Shown here one piece after another: positions 43,880-52,438 of a DNA stretch of 64,000 nt. The position numbers and the translations under genes are program-made. The notes below the pieces were generated by a model that worked only from the letters and a program-made list of their open reading frames with translations, ran no database searches and was not told the origin of the DNA. The stretch spans positions 1 to 64,000 of the forward strand of contig JAGZIN010000012.1 of assembly GCA_018366195.1 (NCBI GenBank). The letters are read 5' to 3'. Numbering within the stretch: the stretch's first letter is position 1; each line of letters opens with the position of its first letter. This DNA is from Butyricicoccus pullicaecorum. Lineage in GTDB: Bacteria > Bacillota > Clostridia > Oscillospirales > Butyricicoccaceae.

Positions 43880-45168
43880 TGTGTTCCTTCCATTTCCAGT
43901 TCATCTGCATCGACAATCACACGAATCCCCCACGGCGGCACGCGCTCCGGATACCCTTGGTCAGACAGCATGACAAATGCCGCTTCATAGGACGGACGTT
44001 TGGACGGATAAATGCCCAGCCCGTCTGTAAAATACAAAAGACCGCGCAAATGATGAAATGCGCCACCTTGCTTGAGCTGCTCTACCCGTTCGAAGGCAGG
44101 GCGAAAGTCGGTTGCACTTTGTCCAATGAGTGTAAAATTTTCCATATATGCCGCCAGCTCACGTGTATTTCGAATGTGCTGTTCGGCGCGAACGGTATCA
44201 TCACACTGTAAGATATATAAGTTGATTTGTCTGAAAAAGTTTTCGCTATCCTTAAGCAACCCATACGTATAGGACAAGAATTGACGCACCAAGTCTCCGG
44301 ACGTAGACATGGAAGTGTCAATTACAATCACAAAGTCAGAAATACGCTTGACCTCACGGGTTTCCAGCGGCTCAATCAAAGGAAGATTTCCATAGTGCCG
44401 CAGTCCATAGGCATAGTAACCATAATCAAAGCTGTCCGCATCTATCCCCATTTCCTCTCCCAACACGGCAAATCTACGCAGAAAAGCGCGATAATGGTCG
44501 GTTGGACGGGTGGCGATTTGCAGTTGTTCTGTCATGGCCTGCCCACCGGTTGCCGACTCAGTCATAACTGTCTGCATACCGGTCTGTACCCGCTCGGCCA
44601 CACGCGGCCACGGGTCTTCTGATGTCTGTTCCTGCTGCGCCTTCTCCCAAAGGCTATGGTCGTCCTGCAAAAATTCTTTTGCCCATGCTGCACAGTTATA
44701 TTCTGACAGCGGATTCCGTCGAAAATAACGATAAATTGCCTCTGCCGTCAGAACCGGAAAGGCTGCTTTGAGCATACGATATAGATGGATACGACGTACA
44801 TGAGGCGTGTCCAGCTCCAAACAGCGATAAGACAACTGGTCCAATATACTCTCTACTGCAATGTCACAGCACAAATCCCATAATGCACCGTCTCTGCCTT
44901 TTTTCTTGACCGAATGTCGCAGCATACAGTGTAAAATCGTGTGCAGATAGGCTCTGCATACCAGACTGCGTGCACGCGCATAGCGCGATGCCAGCCATGC
45001 GCCATTATAGTAGAGCACCTTGGTATCTGTCGCAAGGCTGGGGGTATCATAGCCCGCATCAAACGGCAATGCACACAACGCTGCATCTAAAAACGGCAGA
45101 TTCAAATATAATTCATTGCGGGCAGTCTCCAGAATCTGCTGTCCAATTGTCTGCCATGTTGGCTTCAA
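43876..45168 (-). CDS. VWA-like protein with degenerate metallopeptidase N-domain (DUF2201 type)
   Basis: About 430 residues. The C-terminal half is a von Willebrand A domain with the MIDAS motif DTSMS (in FVIVIDTSMSTSG). The N-terminal domain resembles the predicted metallopeptidase of DUF2201 proteins, but the expected HExxH is HTILH (His76, His80, then His85), so the catalytic Glu is Thr. I chose TTG 45168, 9 nt after AAAGGAG; an ATG nine codons upstream overlaps the previous stop. Known MoxR-VWA pairs assemble or activate metal-dependent complexes; target unknown. Confidence 0.75.
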   Translation of the reverse strand: MKPTWQTIGQQILETARNELYLNLPFLDAALCALPFDAGYDTPSLATDTKVLYYNGAWLASRYARARSLVCRAYLHTILHCMLRHSVKKKGRDGALWDLCCDIAVESILDQLSYRCLELDTPHVRRIHLYRMLKAAFPVLTAEAIYRYFRRNPLSEYNCAAWAKEFLQDDHSLWEKAQQEQTSEDPWPRVAERVQTGMQTVMTESATGGQAMTEQLQIATRPTDHYRAFLRRFAVLGEEMGIDADSFDYGYYAYGLRHYGNLPLIEPLETREVKRISDFVIVIDTSMSTSGDLVRQFLSYTYGLLKDSENFFRQINLYILQCDDTVRAEQHIRNTRELAAYMENFTLIGQSATDFRPAFERVEQLKQGGAFHHLRGLLYFTDGLGIYPSKRPSYEAAFVMLSDQGYPERVPPWGIRVIVDADELEMEGTQ

Positions 45169-45184
45169 TCCTACACGCTCCTTT

Positions 45185-46159
45185 TTATAAATCATATTGC
45201 TTGGGTGCAGGCGGCACTGTACTGCCAATTGCAGCCAGCAAAATGCCCAGCACCTCGGTTTGTCCCATTTGCCGCGCCAAATCACATGTTTTATGAAGCG
45301 CTTGTGCGGACAGAACCCCAAGGCGCAGCAGTGCATGGATTCCCTGCACATCGCTCTGATGCAGCAAAACCCGCGCCGCAGCATCTGCATGACTGCGCAG
45401 ACAATCCACATACGCCGTATGTGCGATTGCGCTAACCCCTACCGGCCACCGCAGACGGTTCAGTGCCACACGTACAGCCGTTTCATAATCCTGTATCCGC
45501 AGCAATCGTTCAAACGCCATATCATATTCCAAAAGCGACAGTACACCGCTCTGAAAACACTGCCGATAGGGATAGCCTGCGCCCTCAATCCGGCGCTGAA
45601 AAATATGTGCAGGTGCCAAGTCCTCCCACTGTTCCTGATACGGCGGAAACAGAAGATGCACCTCCCCCGCAGGCAGCTGCAAAGCGGCTTGGATTTCTCC
45701 GCTTACCTGTCCCAACAGCTCCGGCAGGCAGGTGCGCCCTTGCGCATCTCCCCGAAGCGTCACCTCTCGAAAATTCGTGCAGTTCATAAAAGCGCCATGC
45801 CCGATTTCCTGAATCGCAGCGGGCAGCTCCAAACGGCTGAAATGATAACAGTTATAAAACGCATAGCTGCCAATGACGCGCAAGGTATCCGGCAAAACCA
45901 CATGACAAATTGCCTTGGCATCATGCACGGGTAATCCAGTCTGCCCGCATGTCATGTGTATTTTTCTAATTCCTCGCCCCGACAGCTCCGGCTCGCGTGC
46001 TGCACAGACATAGTCTCCCAGCCCCACCACCGGAATCCCTTCGATGGTATTTGGCAATTTTAGTATGCTGTCACTTGTTTGACAGCGCAGGATATAAAGT
46101 CCATCGGCTCTCTGCTCGCAAAACAGCAGCGCCTCATTTTCACTTGGAATCTGTTTCAT
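45185..46159 (-). CDS. Leucine-rich-repeat (BspA-type) protein
   Basis: A 324-residue cytoplasmic protein, no signal peptide. A BspA-type LRR_5 block occupies about residues 85-140 (VVLPDTLRVIGSYAFYNCYH; LELPAAIQEIGHGAFMNC), with a shorter related segment near 33-50 (LKLPNTIEGIPVVGLGDY). The C-terminal 130 residues are Ala/Leu-rich helical repeats. First of a three-gene series with the VWA and MoxR genes, overlapping the former. It may select substrates or partners for the MoxR-VWA machine; this is inference from position. Confidence 0.7.
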   Translation of the reverse strand: MKQIPSENEALLFCEQRADGLYILRCQTSDSILKLPNTIEGIPVVGLGDYVCAAREPELSGRGIRKIHMTCGQTGLPVHDAKAICHVVLPDTLRVIGSYAFYNCYHFSRLELPAAIQEIGHGAFMNCTNFREVTLRGDAQGRTCLPELLGQVSGEIQAALQLPAGEVHLLFPPYQEQWEDLAPAHIFQRRIEGAGYPYRQCFQSGVLSLLEYDMAFERLLRIQDYETAVRVALNRLRWPVGVSAIAHTAYVDCLRSHADAAARVLLHQSDVQGIHALLRLGVLSAQALHKTCDLARQMGQTEVLGILLAAIGSTVPPAPKQYDL

Positions 46160-46328
46160 AGCTTCTCCTCTTTTTGCTCCCCTTCATCTTACCGCAAAGC
46201 CGTTTGTGCGTCAACGGCAATCCAAGACTTGTAGCATAACGCAAAAAATGATATACTATTTTCTGTATCAATTCTGTCACAAAACACCGGAAATCCGGTA
46301 TCCTGACCAACAAGAGAGGAGAACCCCC

Positions 46329-47354
46329 ATGATACAAAACACTGGAAACCCCCTGCGCCGCGCCGCAGCCGGACTGCTCGCCGCGCTCGCGCTATCCTTG
46401 ACCGCCTGCGGCAAAGATGCCACGTCTGCGGTCAGTGACACACAAAAACAGGCAATCGTTCTGACGGCAAACGGCATGGATTTTACCGCCGAGCAATATG
46501 CTGCATCATTTGTCTACAACGCCAACCGTATGGACAGTATGCTTGCCATGTATGGGCAGAAAACCTCTGCGGATATGACCGAAGCTGCGGAAAAGGAAGC
46601 GTTTTCCAAAAATATCGCCGAGCTTGCCAAACAGCAGCTTGTGTATTTAGCAGTATGCGAAAATCAAATGCAGGAAAAAGGACTCAGCTATACAGACGAA
46701 GAAGTTGATGCGCAGCTGACTGAGCTGTCCAAGCAGCTTGGCGACGATGCAGAGCTTGACAAGTATCTCAAGGATATGGGGCTGACCCGTGACCAATACC
46801 GTGAATTTGCCAAGCTGAATGTCATGATTCAAAAGCTGCGTGACAATTACTATGCCCAAAATCCCAATGCAGCACGCGAATACTTTGATAAAAACTATTT
46901 GCGCTGCAAGCACGTACTCATCAAAACCGTTGATGACAACAATGCCGAACTGCCCGACCAAGAAGCACGCAAAGCAAAAGCGGAGGAGGTTGCAAAGCGC
47001 GCCAAGAACGGGGAATCGTTTGATGCCCTCATTCAGTCCCAAAATGAAGACCCCGGCATGGAAAGCAATCCGGAAGGCTATGTCTTTACCGATGGAGAAA
47101 TGGTTCCGGAGTTTTATGAAGGCACCAAGGCACTTGCTGACAATGCCATCTCGGACCCCATCAAAACAAGCTATGGCTGGCATATCATTCAGCGCCTGCC
47201 TCTGCGGGATACCGACTTTGAAAGCAAGAAGGGCGTGATTGAGGAAACCCTGTTCTCCGACATCGCAAGCGAATGGTTATCTGCGGCCGACGTAGAGGAG
47301 AAAAATGATATTTCTCAAATCAATCTGGAAACTGCCTCCGGATATCTCGCATAA
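46329..47354 (+). CDS. PrsA-like lipoprotein peptidyl-prolyl isomerase
   Basis: A 341-residue extracytoplasmic foldase. Seen: a lipoprotein signal with lipobox LSLTAC (Cys about residue 24), a SurA-like N-terminal helical domain (about 35-185) and a PpiC rotamase domain (about 190-290) with RCKHVLIKT, DPGMESNPEGYVF and the YGWHIIQR end. Such proteins help exported proteins fold after Sec transport, which suits a cell exporting giant SLH enzymes. I chose ATG 46329 after GAGGAG; the open frame extends further upstream without a site. Confidence 0.88.
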   Translation: MIQNTGNPLRRAAAGLLAALALSLTACGKDATSAVSDTQKQAIVLTANGMDFTAEQYAASFVYNANRMDSMLAMYGQKTSADMTEAAEKEAFSKNIAELAKQQLVYLAVCENQMQEKGLSYTDEEVDAQLTELSKQLGDDAELDKYLKDMGLTRDQYREFAKLNVMIQKLRDNYYAQNPNAAREYFDKNYLRCKHVLIKTVDDNNAELPDQEARKAKAEEVAKRAKNGESFDALIQSQNEDPGMESNPEGYVFTDGEMVPEFYEGTKALADNAISDPIKTSYGWHIIQRLPLRDTDFESKKGVIEETLFSDIASEWLSAADVEEKNDISQINLETASGYLA

Positions 47355-47358
47355 AATG

Positions 47359-47400
47359 AAGCACTGCATCAAAAGCATTTGGCGATGCAGTGCTTTTTTT
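47359..47400 (+). terminator. Terminator after the PrsA-like gene
   Basis: AAGCACTGCATC and GATGCAGTGCTT form a 12-bp stem followed by a T-run. Confidence 0.85.
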
Positions 47401-47530
47401 ATATCTTTATCTGGTATTTATGCCAGAATATTTGTCTATTTTCGTCAAATTTTGTATTTTTTTACTTTTCGCCCCGTTCCCGTTGTGCTACAATAAGATT
47501 ACCATTCTATTTTGAAAGGAGTTTTCCCCT

Positions 47531-48235
47531 ATGCCCGACACCGTATACCATGAACTGACCTATATAGACTCCCTCCTTCGAATGTTATTTGCCATGGTCA
47601 TCGGCATTGTAGTCGGTGCAGAACGTGGGCGGAATCATCGTCCGGCAGGTATGCGCACACACATGCTGGTCGCACTCGGGTCGTGTGTCGTCATGATTGT
47701 GGGCAATCTGTTGTTTGCAGAATTTTCTCCATTCGGTGCCACGCCAGACCCGGCACGCCTTGGGGCACAGGTCGTTTCCGGTGTTGGTTTTTTGGGGGCA
47801 GGTACCATTTTGCGGGAAGGGCTCTCGGTCAAAGGATTGACCACTGCTGCCAGCATCTGGACCGTTGCCTGTTTGGGGCTTGCCGCTGGTGCCGGATATT
47901 ATTCTATCGCTCTGACGGGCGCAGTTGCCGTCTATGCTACACTGACGATATTCGAGGTATTGCAGCGCAAGCTTTACACAAACCATCTTACAACCCTTGT
48001 TATATCGCTGCAATGTCATGACTTGCCAACGATTATGCACGACCTCAATCATTGCACCAAAGAGCAAAATGCCACGCTCTCGCACATTCAGTTTGATGAA
48101 GATGAGCCCGGTATCTATCACCTGTCCTCTACCATTGTCTTTCGCGGTCTGCACCCGGAACGGGATCAGGCACTTTTTCTGGAAACACTGGGCAGCAATC
48201 CCAATCTCAGCAAATTGGAAACCACACAATATTAG
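47531..48235 (+). CDS. MgtC/SapB family membrane protein
   Basis: A 234-residue protein: four membrane helices in the first 145 residues, with the family signature RMLFAMVIGIVVGAERG, then RPAGMRTHMLVALG and SGVGFLGAGTILREG, followed by a cytoplasmic C-terminal domain. Known relatives affect magnesium homeostasis, ATP synthase activity or intramacrophage survival; the role in Clostridia is unclear. AAAGGAG precedes the ATG; an extended -10 (TGCTACAAT) lies near 47485. Confidence 0.88.
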   Translation: MPDTVYHELTYIDSLLRMLFAMVIGIVVGAERGRNHRPAGMRTHMLVALGSCVVMIVGNLLFAEFSPFGATPDPARLGAQVVSGVGFLGAGTILREGLSVKGLTTAASIWTVACLGLAAGAGYYSIALTGAVAVYATLTIFEVLQRKLYTNHLTTLVISLQCHDLPTIMHDLNHCTKEQNATLSHIQFDEDEPGIYHLSSTIVFRGLHPERDQALFLETLGSNPNLSKLETTQY

Positions 48236-48370
48236 AGGCAATCAGAATCGGTCGGTTTCAGCCTATGAGAAGGCTTCCCTCCAAATGACTTTCTCTTGCA
48301 TGTCCCGATAAAATATATTAAAATTCCCATATAGTCTACTGCTTTTGCAAGCAGAAAAAGAGAAGAGGTA

Positions 48371-48952
48371 ATGAAATTGAACATCTGGCATGATATTGAC
48401 CCTGCGCTCATTGCGCCTGACTGCTTTACCGCCGTGATTGAAATTCCCGCAGGCAGCAAGAAAAAATATGAGCTTGACAAACGCACTGGTCTGCTTCGTC
48501 TGGACCGCATTTTATACACCTCCACCCATTATCCCGCAAATTATGGCTTTATCCCCCGTACTTATGCAGATGATGGGGACCCGCTTGACGTGCTCGTTTT
48601 GTGTTCTGAAACCTTAGACCCCTCCATTATGACCCAATGCTATCCGGTTGGTGTCATTCGTATGGTGGACGATGGATTTTGTGACGATAAAATCATCGCC
48701 GTGGTGGAGCATGACCCCACATGGAACTTCTACAAGGAATATGGAGAGCTTCCCCCACATATTGGCAATGAAATTGCACATTTCTTTGAGGTTTATAAAC
48801 AGCTGGAAGGACGCACGACTGCAATCTCCGAAGTCTATAACAGAGAAACCGCAGAACAAATCATTTCCGACTGTATGGAGCGTTATTTGGTACACTTCTG
48901 CGGCAAGCGCCCACAGCTCGACCAGAATTTGCAGGTCACAGCCCGTGATTGA
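48371..48952 (+). CDS. ppa: Inorganic pyrophosphatase (family I)
   Basis: A 193-residue soluble enzyme hydrolysing pyrophosphate to phosphate. Seen: IPAGSKKKYELDK, NYGFIPRTY and the metal-binding DDGDPLDVLVL (about residues 68-78), the family I signature. AGAGG lies just before the ATG. Length is normal. Bounded by its own terminator. Confidence 0.95.
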   Translation: MKLNIWHDIDPALIAPDCFTAVIEIPAGSKKKYELDKRTGLLRLDRILYTSTHYPANYGFIPRTYADDGDPLDVLVLCSETLDPSIMTQCYPVGVIRMVDDGFCDDKIIAVVEHDPTWNFYKEYGELPPHIGNEIAHFFEVYKQLEGRTTAISEVYNRETAEQIISDCMERYLVHFCGKRPQLDQNLQVTARD

Positions 48953-48958
48953 ATCCAT

Positions 48959-49004
48959 AAAAAGTATTAAATTTCTGCTTTTGTATGAAATTTAATACTT
49001 TTTT
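48959..49004 (+). terminator. Terminator after ppa
   Basis: AAAAAGTATTAAATTTC and GAAATTTAATACTTTTTT form a long A+T-rich stem ending in T6. Confidence 0.8.
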
Positions 49005-49062
49005 ATTCTATTATCATTTTTTCGTCTATTTCTACATAATTTTATAGAATCACAAGAACCCC

Positions 49063-49119
49063 TTGACACTTCGAAAACGATATGCTATATTCATATAAGT
49101 TAGTTGCTGTTAACTATAT
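49063..49119 (+). promoter_or_regulatory. Promoter and putative DtxR-type operator of feoA
   Basis: TTGACA, 17 bases, TATATT (49063-49091), followed at the likely transcription start by AGTTAGTT....GTTAACTA (49098-49114), an inverted TAGTT/AACTA arrangement. Similar TTAG..CTAA elements occur before feoB and before the DtxR-family gene. The operator function is inferred. Confidence 0.6.
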
Positions 49120-49145
49120 GTCTTATGATAAAGGGGGAAATGGAT

Positions 49146-49364
49146 ATGAACTTATCCGATGCACAGCTCGGAACGGAGTATATCGTTGCGGACATTCAGA
49201 CCGAGGACGAAGAGCTAAACAGCTTCTTGTTCTCCTTAGGCTGTTATAGCGGAGAACCCATTACCGTTGTTTCTCAAATGCGCGGCGGCTTTGTCATCGC
49301 GGTCAAAGACGGGCGATATAACATTGACCAAAACCTCGCACAAGCAATCCAAATCACAAATTAA
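49146..49364 (+). CDS. feoA: Ferrous iron transport protein FeoA
   Basis: A 72-residue SH3-like FeoA protein that assists FeoB. Seen: LSDAQLGTEYIVADI, LFSLGCYSGEPITVVSQM and the RGGFVIAVKDGRYNID strand pair, standard FeoA features. I chose ATG 49146, 8 nt after AAAGGGGG; an ATG two codons upstream is too close to that site. First gene of the iron operon, with a hairpin between it and feoB. Confidence 0.88.
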   Translation: MNLSDAQLGTEYIVADIQTEDEELNSFLFSLGCYSGEPITVVSQMRGGFVIAVKDGRYNIDQNLAQAIQITN

Positions 49365-49400
49365 AAACTATTCTCAAACTATTCCTACCGAATAGTTTTT
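49363..49400 (+). terminator. Intercistronic hairpin between feoA and feoB
   Basis: AAAAACTATTC and GAATAGTTTTT form a weak T-tailed stem. It may set the feoA:feoB ratio. A TTAGTTAAAGCTAA element (49415-49428) follows, so feoB may have its own regulated start. Confidence 0.5.
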
Positions 49401-49472
49401 AATTGCCCCATTGGTTAGTTAAAGCTAATTTTCGTCTCACAAAATCATATCATAAAAACGGAGGAAAAAGCT

Positions 49473-51485
49473 ATGAGAATTGCTCTGACAGGCAATCCCA
49501 ACAGCGGTAAAACCACCATGTTCAATGCGCTGACCGGACGAACCGAGCGCGTTGGCAACTGGGCCGGTGTTACCGTTGACAAAAAAGAAAGTCCCATCAA
49601 AAAATCCTTCTCCAACGGCTATCCGGAGCTGATTGCAGTCGACCTTCCAGGTGCTTACTCGATGTCTCCCTTCACTTCCGAGGAAAGCATCACCAGCAGC
49701 TATGTGAAAAACGAGCACCCTGATGTCATCATCAACATTGTTGATGCGACCAACCTGAGCCGCAGTCTGTTCTTCACAACACAGCTTCTGGAGCTTGGGA
49801 TTCCGGTCGTTGTAGCGCTCAACAAGAGCGATATCAATGTCAAGAAGGGCACCCAAATCAATGCCGATTTACTTGCTGAAAAGCTAGGCTGTCCGGTCAT
49901 CAAAACTGTGTCCACTTCGAATACCGATGAAGGACTGGCTGCGGTGGTTGCAAAGGCGGCAAAGTCTGTCGGTCTGACGCAAACAGCACCTTATGTGCAG
50001 GATTCCATTAACCTGCATGATAAAAATGAGGTCGAGGCTGCTGACCGCAAACGCTTTGCATTTGTCAATGAGCTGGTGCGTCAGGTGGAAAAACGAACCG
50101 TACTGACCAAGGACAAGACAAAGCAGGACAGTATTGATGCAATCCTGACCAATAAATGGCTGGGTATCCCATTCTTTGCGCTGGTAATGTGGGCGGTTTT
50201 CGATATCTCACAGTCACGTCTGGGTCCGCTTCTTGCAGATACCCTGACCGGCTGGATTGAGTCTTTCCAAGAAATGGTTGCCGGCATGGTAGAGGGCGCC
50301 TCTCCCTTTATGCAAGCACTGCTCGTTGACGGTATCATCGGTGGTGTCGGTGCCGTAGTCGGCTTCCTGCCGCTTGTTATGGTCATGTACTTCCTGATCT
50401 CTCTGCTGGAGGACTGTGGCTACATGGCACGCGTCAGTGTTGTAATGGACCCCATTTTTAAGCGGGTCGGTCTTTCCGGCAAATCGGTAATTCCCATGGT
50501 CATTGGCACCGGCTGTGCCATTCCCGGCATTATGGCTTGCCGCACCATTCGCAACGAGAGAGAACGCCGCACCACCGCTATGTTGACTCCATTCATGCCT
50601 TGCGGGGCAAAGCTTCCGGTCATTGCATTGTTTGCCGGAGCATTCTTCCACGATGCGTCTTGGGTCGGAACACTCATGTATTTCGTCGGCATCGCACTGA
50701 TTTTCTTCAGCTCCTTGCTGGTTCTCAAAATCACCGGTCACAAATACCGGAAATCTTTCTTCATCATGGAACTGCCGGAATATAAGCTTCCAAGCCTCAA
50801 ACGTGCTGTCATTTCCATGCTGTCCCGTGCAAAGGCATATATTATTAAGGCAGGTACCATTATTCTGGTCTGCAACGCAGTGGTTCAAATCATGCAGTCC
50901 TTCACATGGAATTTGCAGGTTGTGGAAGAGGGAATGGAGCATACGTCCATTCTTGCAAGCATCTCCTCCCCATTTGCCGTGCTTCTTCTCCCGCTCGGCT
51001 TCGGGGTATGGCAGCTGGCTGCTGCTGCAATCACCGGCTTTATCGCAAAAGAAAATGTTGTTGGCACATTGGCTGTTGTTTATGGATTCACCCGCTTTAT
51101 TGATGAAGACCTCGCTCTGGTTGGGGGGGCAAATGAAGTGGCTGCCACAATGGGTCTAACCGCAGTTGCTGCTCTGGCATATCTGATGTTTAATCTGTAT
51201 ACCCCGCCTTGCTTTGCTGCAATCGGCGCAATGAACTCCGAAATGCAGGACAAAAAATGGCTGTTCGGCGGCATTGCACTTCAACTTGCAACCGGCTATG
51301 TGATTGCATTCTTTGTATATCAAATCGGCACATTCATCACCACTGGTTCTCTGGGACAGGCATTCGTGCCCGGTCTGATTGCAGTTGCTGCAATCATCGG
51401 TATCGTTGTTGCCCTCGCCATCAATACCAACAAAAAAATTGATGCGCAGTATTCTCTCAAGCAAGCAGTGACGCAAAAGGGTTAA
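49473..51485 (+). CDS. feoB: Ferrous iron transporter FeoB
   Basis: A 670-residue G-protein-coupled Fe2+ permease. Seen: GTPase domain with G1 GNPNSGKT (7-14), G3 DLPG, G4 NKSD, a helical GDI-like spacer (to about 215), then two Gate motifs: GTGCAIPGIMACRTIRNERER and a second near PPCFAAIGAMNSE, both with conserved Cys, within about eight membrane helices. Length is normal. GGAGG precedes the ATG. Next gene encodes a Cys-rich companion. Confidence 0.95.
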   Translation: MRIALTGNPNSGKTTMFNALTGRTERVGNWAGVTVDKKESPIKKSFSNGYPELIAVDLPGAYSMSPFTSEESITSSYVKNEHPDVIINIVDATNLSRSLFFTTQLLELGIPVVVALNKSDINVKKGTQINADLLAEKLGCPVIKTVSTSNTDEGLAAVVAKAAKSVGLTQTAPYVQDSINLHDKNEVEAADRKRFAFVNELVRQVEKRTVLTKDKTKQDSIDAILTNKWLGIPFFALVMWAVFDISQSRLGPLLADTLTGWIESFQEMVAGMVEGASPFMQALLVDGIIGGVGAVVGFLPLVMVMYFLISLLEDCGYMARVSVVMDPIFKRVGLSGKSVIPMVIGTGCAIPGIMACRTIRNERERRTTAMLTPFMPCGAKLPVIALFAGAFFHDASWVGTLMYFVGIALIFFSSLLVLKITGHKYRKSFFIMELPEYKLPSLKRAVISMLSRAKAYIIKAGTIILVCNAVVQIMQSFTWNLQVVEEGMEHTSILASISSPFAVLLLPLGFGVWQLAAAAITGFIAKENVVGTLAVVYGFTRFIDEDLALVGGANEVAATMGLTAVAALAYLMFNLYTPPCFAAIGAMNSEMQDKKWLFGGIALQLATGYVIAFFVYQIGTFITTGSLGQAFVPGLIAVAAIIGIVVALAINTNKKIDAQYSLKQAVTQKG

Positions 51486-51497
51486 CAGGAGGTCGCT

Positions 51498-51683
51498 ATG
51501 GACTGGATTGTACTTACGATTATACTGATTCTGATTGGCTGTGCCGTTGGCTATATCATCAAATCCAAAAAGAACGGCGTAAAATGTATTGGCTGTCCGT
51601 CTGCTGGAAGCTGCCACAGCAGCAAAGCGCCAAAGGAACAGACTTCCTGCTGTGATTGTCAGCACAATGTGAGTCAGAAGTGA
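51498..51683 (+). CDS. FeoB-associated Cys-rich membrane protein
   Basis: A 61-residue protein: one membrane helix (DWIVLTIILILIGCAVGYII, about 2-21) and a cytoplasmic tail with clustered Cys (VKCIGCPSAGSCHSS and SCCDC). It follows feoB by 12 bases. Known in many Firmicutes beside feoB and thought to replace FeoC or shuttle iron or an Fe-S cluster. AGGAGG precedes the ATG. Confidence 0.88.
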   Translation: MDWIVLTIILILIGCAVGYIIKSKKNGVKCIGCPSAGSCHSSKAPKEQTSCCDCQHNVSQK

Positions 51684-51753
51684 TGTTTCACCAGTCTCTG
51701 CTCTGCAAGAAGGTCAAACATCTCGCTGAAATACCATTTTTTCGGCAAATTCG

Positions 51754-51799
51754 AATGCCCGCTTCCGTGTATCAATACGCGGAAACGGGCATTTTTCTA
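51754..51799 (+). terminator. Terminator after the feo operon
   Basis: AATGCCCG-c-TTCCG..GTAT pairs with ATAC..CGGAA-a-CGGGCATT, followed by TTTT. The 330 bases between the Cys-rich gene and the DtxR-family gene hold this terminator, a regulatory half-site (51892-51902) and a promoter, but no gene. Confidence 0.85.
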
Positions 51800-51928
51800 T
51801 GTCGCATTTTGACACACAGGGCAAAACTTCGGACAGGATTTCACCACCGCTGCATGCACGAGAAACTGCTTTGGCAGCCCAAAAAGTTTATTAAAACTAA
51901 CTTTTTATCAGCCCATGATAGAAAAAAT

Positions 51929-51957
51929 TGCAAATGTCTGGAATGTATGCTACTATA
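51929..51957 (+). promoter_or_regulatory. Promoter of the DtxR-family regulator
   Basis: TTGCAA, 17 bases, TACTAT. An AAAACTAACTT element about 27 bases upstream resembles the feo operator halves, so the regulator may control itself. Confidence 0.55.
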
Positions 51958-52013
51958 TACAAAGAAGACTTGTCCCAAAGTCAAACGTCATGACAGAGAA
52001 TGGAGGACCCATC

Positions 52014-52397
52014 ATGCGTATCCAAAAATCTGCCGAGGACTATTTGGAAACCATCCTGCGGCTGACGCTTCAAAACGGCTCTGTACGCTCAATTGATATC
52101 GCAAATGAACTGGGATTTTCCAAACCCAGTGTTTCGACTGCGATGAAACGTCTCCGTGAAAATGGATATATTACCGTCGAACCACATGGATTAATCCAAT
52201 TAACCGAGCGCGGACGTGCGATTGCTGATAAAATTTATGAACGGCATATTTTATTGACGCAATACCTGATTGACCTCGGTGTTTCTGCTGAAATTGCAGA
52301 GCAAGATGCCTGCAAAATTGAGCATATCCTCAGCCAAGAAACCTTTGACCATATCCGTGCACATGCCATGTCAAAGCGCAGCAAGGACAGAAACTGA
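52014..52397 (+). CDS. DtxR/MntR-family metal-dependent regulator
   Basis: A 127-residue iron- or manganese-dependent repressor. Seen: SAEDYLETILRL (about 5-16), a winged helix (SIDIANELGFSKPSVSTAMK; YITVEPHGLIQLTERG), and a dimerization/metal domain with RHILLTQYLIDLGV, EQDACKIEHILSQETFD giving the usual His-Glu-Cys/His metal residues. No SH3-like domain, as in MntR. I chose ATG 52014 after GGAGG. Position beside feo and shared operator-like elements suggest control of iron uptake. Confidence 0.88.
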   Translation: MRIQKSAEDYLETILRLTLQNGSVRSIDIANELGFSKPSVSTAMKRLRENGYITVEPHGLIQLTERGRAIADKIYERHILLTQYLIDLGVSAEIAEQDACKIEHILSQETFDHIRAHAMSKRSKDRN

Positions 52398-52407
52398 CCG
52401 TTTCCGC

Positions 52408-52438
52408 AATCCGTTTCTTTTGAGAAACGGATTTTTTA
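52408..52438. terminator. Terminator between the DtxR-family and EAL genes
   Basis: AATCCGTTTC and GAAACGGATT around a 6-nt loop, then T6; its A-run on the other side lets it serve the converging EAL gene as well. Confidence 0.8.

Noticed and set aside
51656..52096. Open frame between the Cys-rich Feo protein and the DtxR-family regulator
   Set aside because: It runs through a strong terminator and a promoter and overlaps both flanking genes in another frame.
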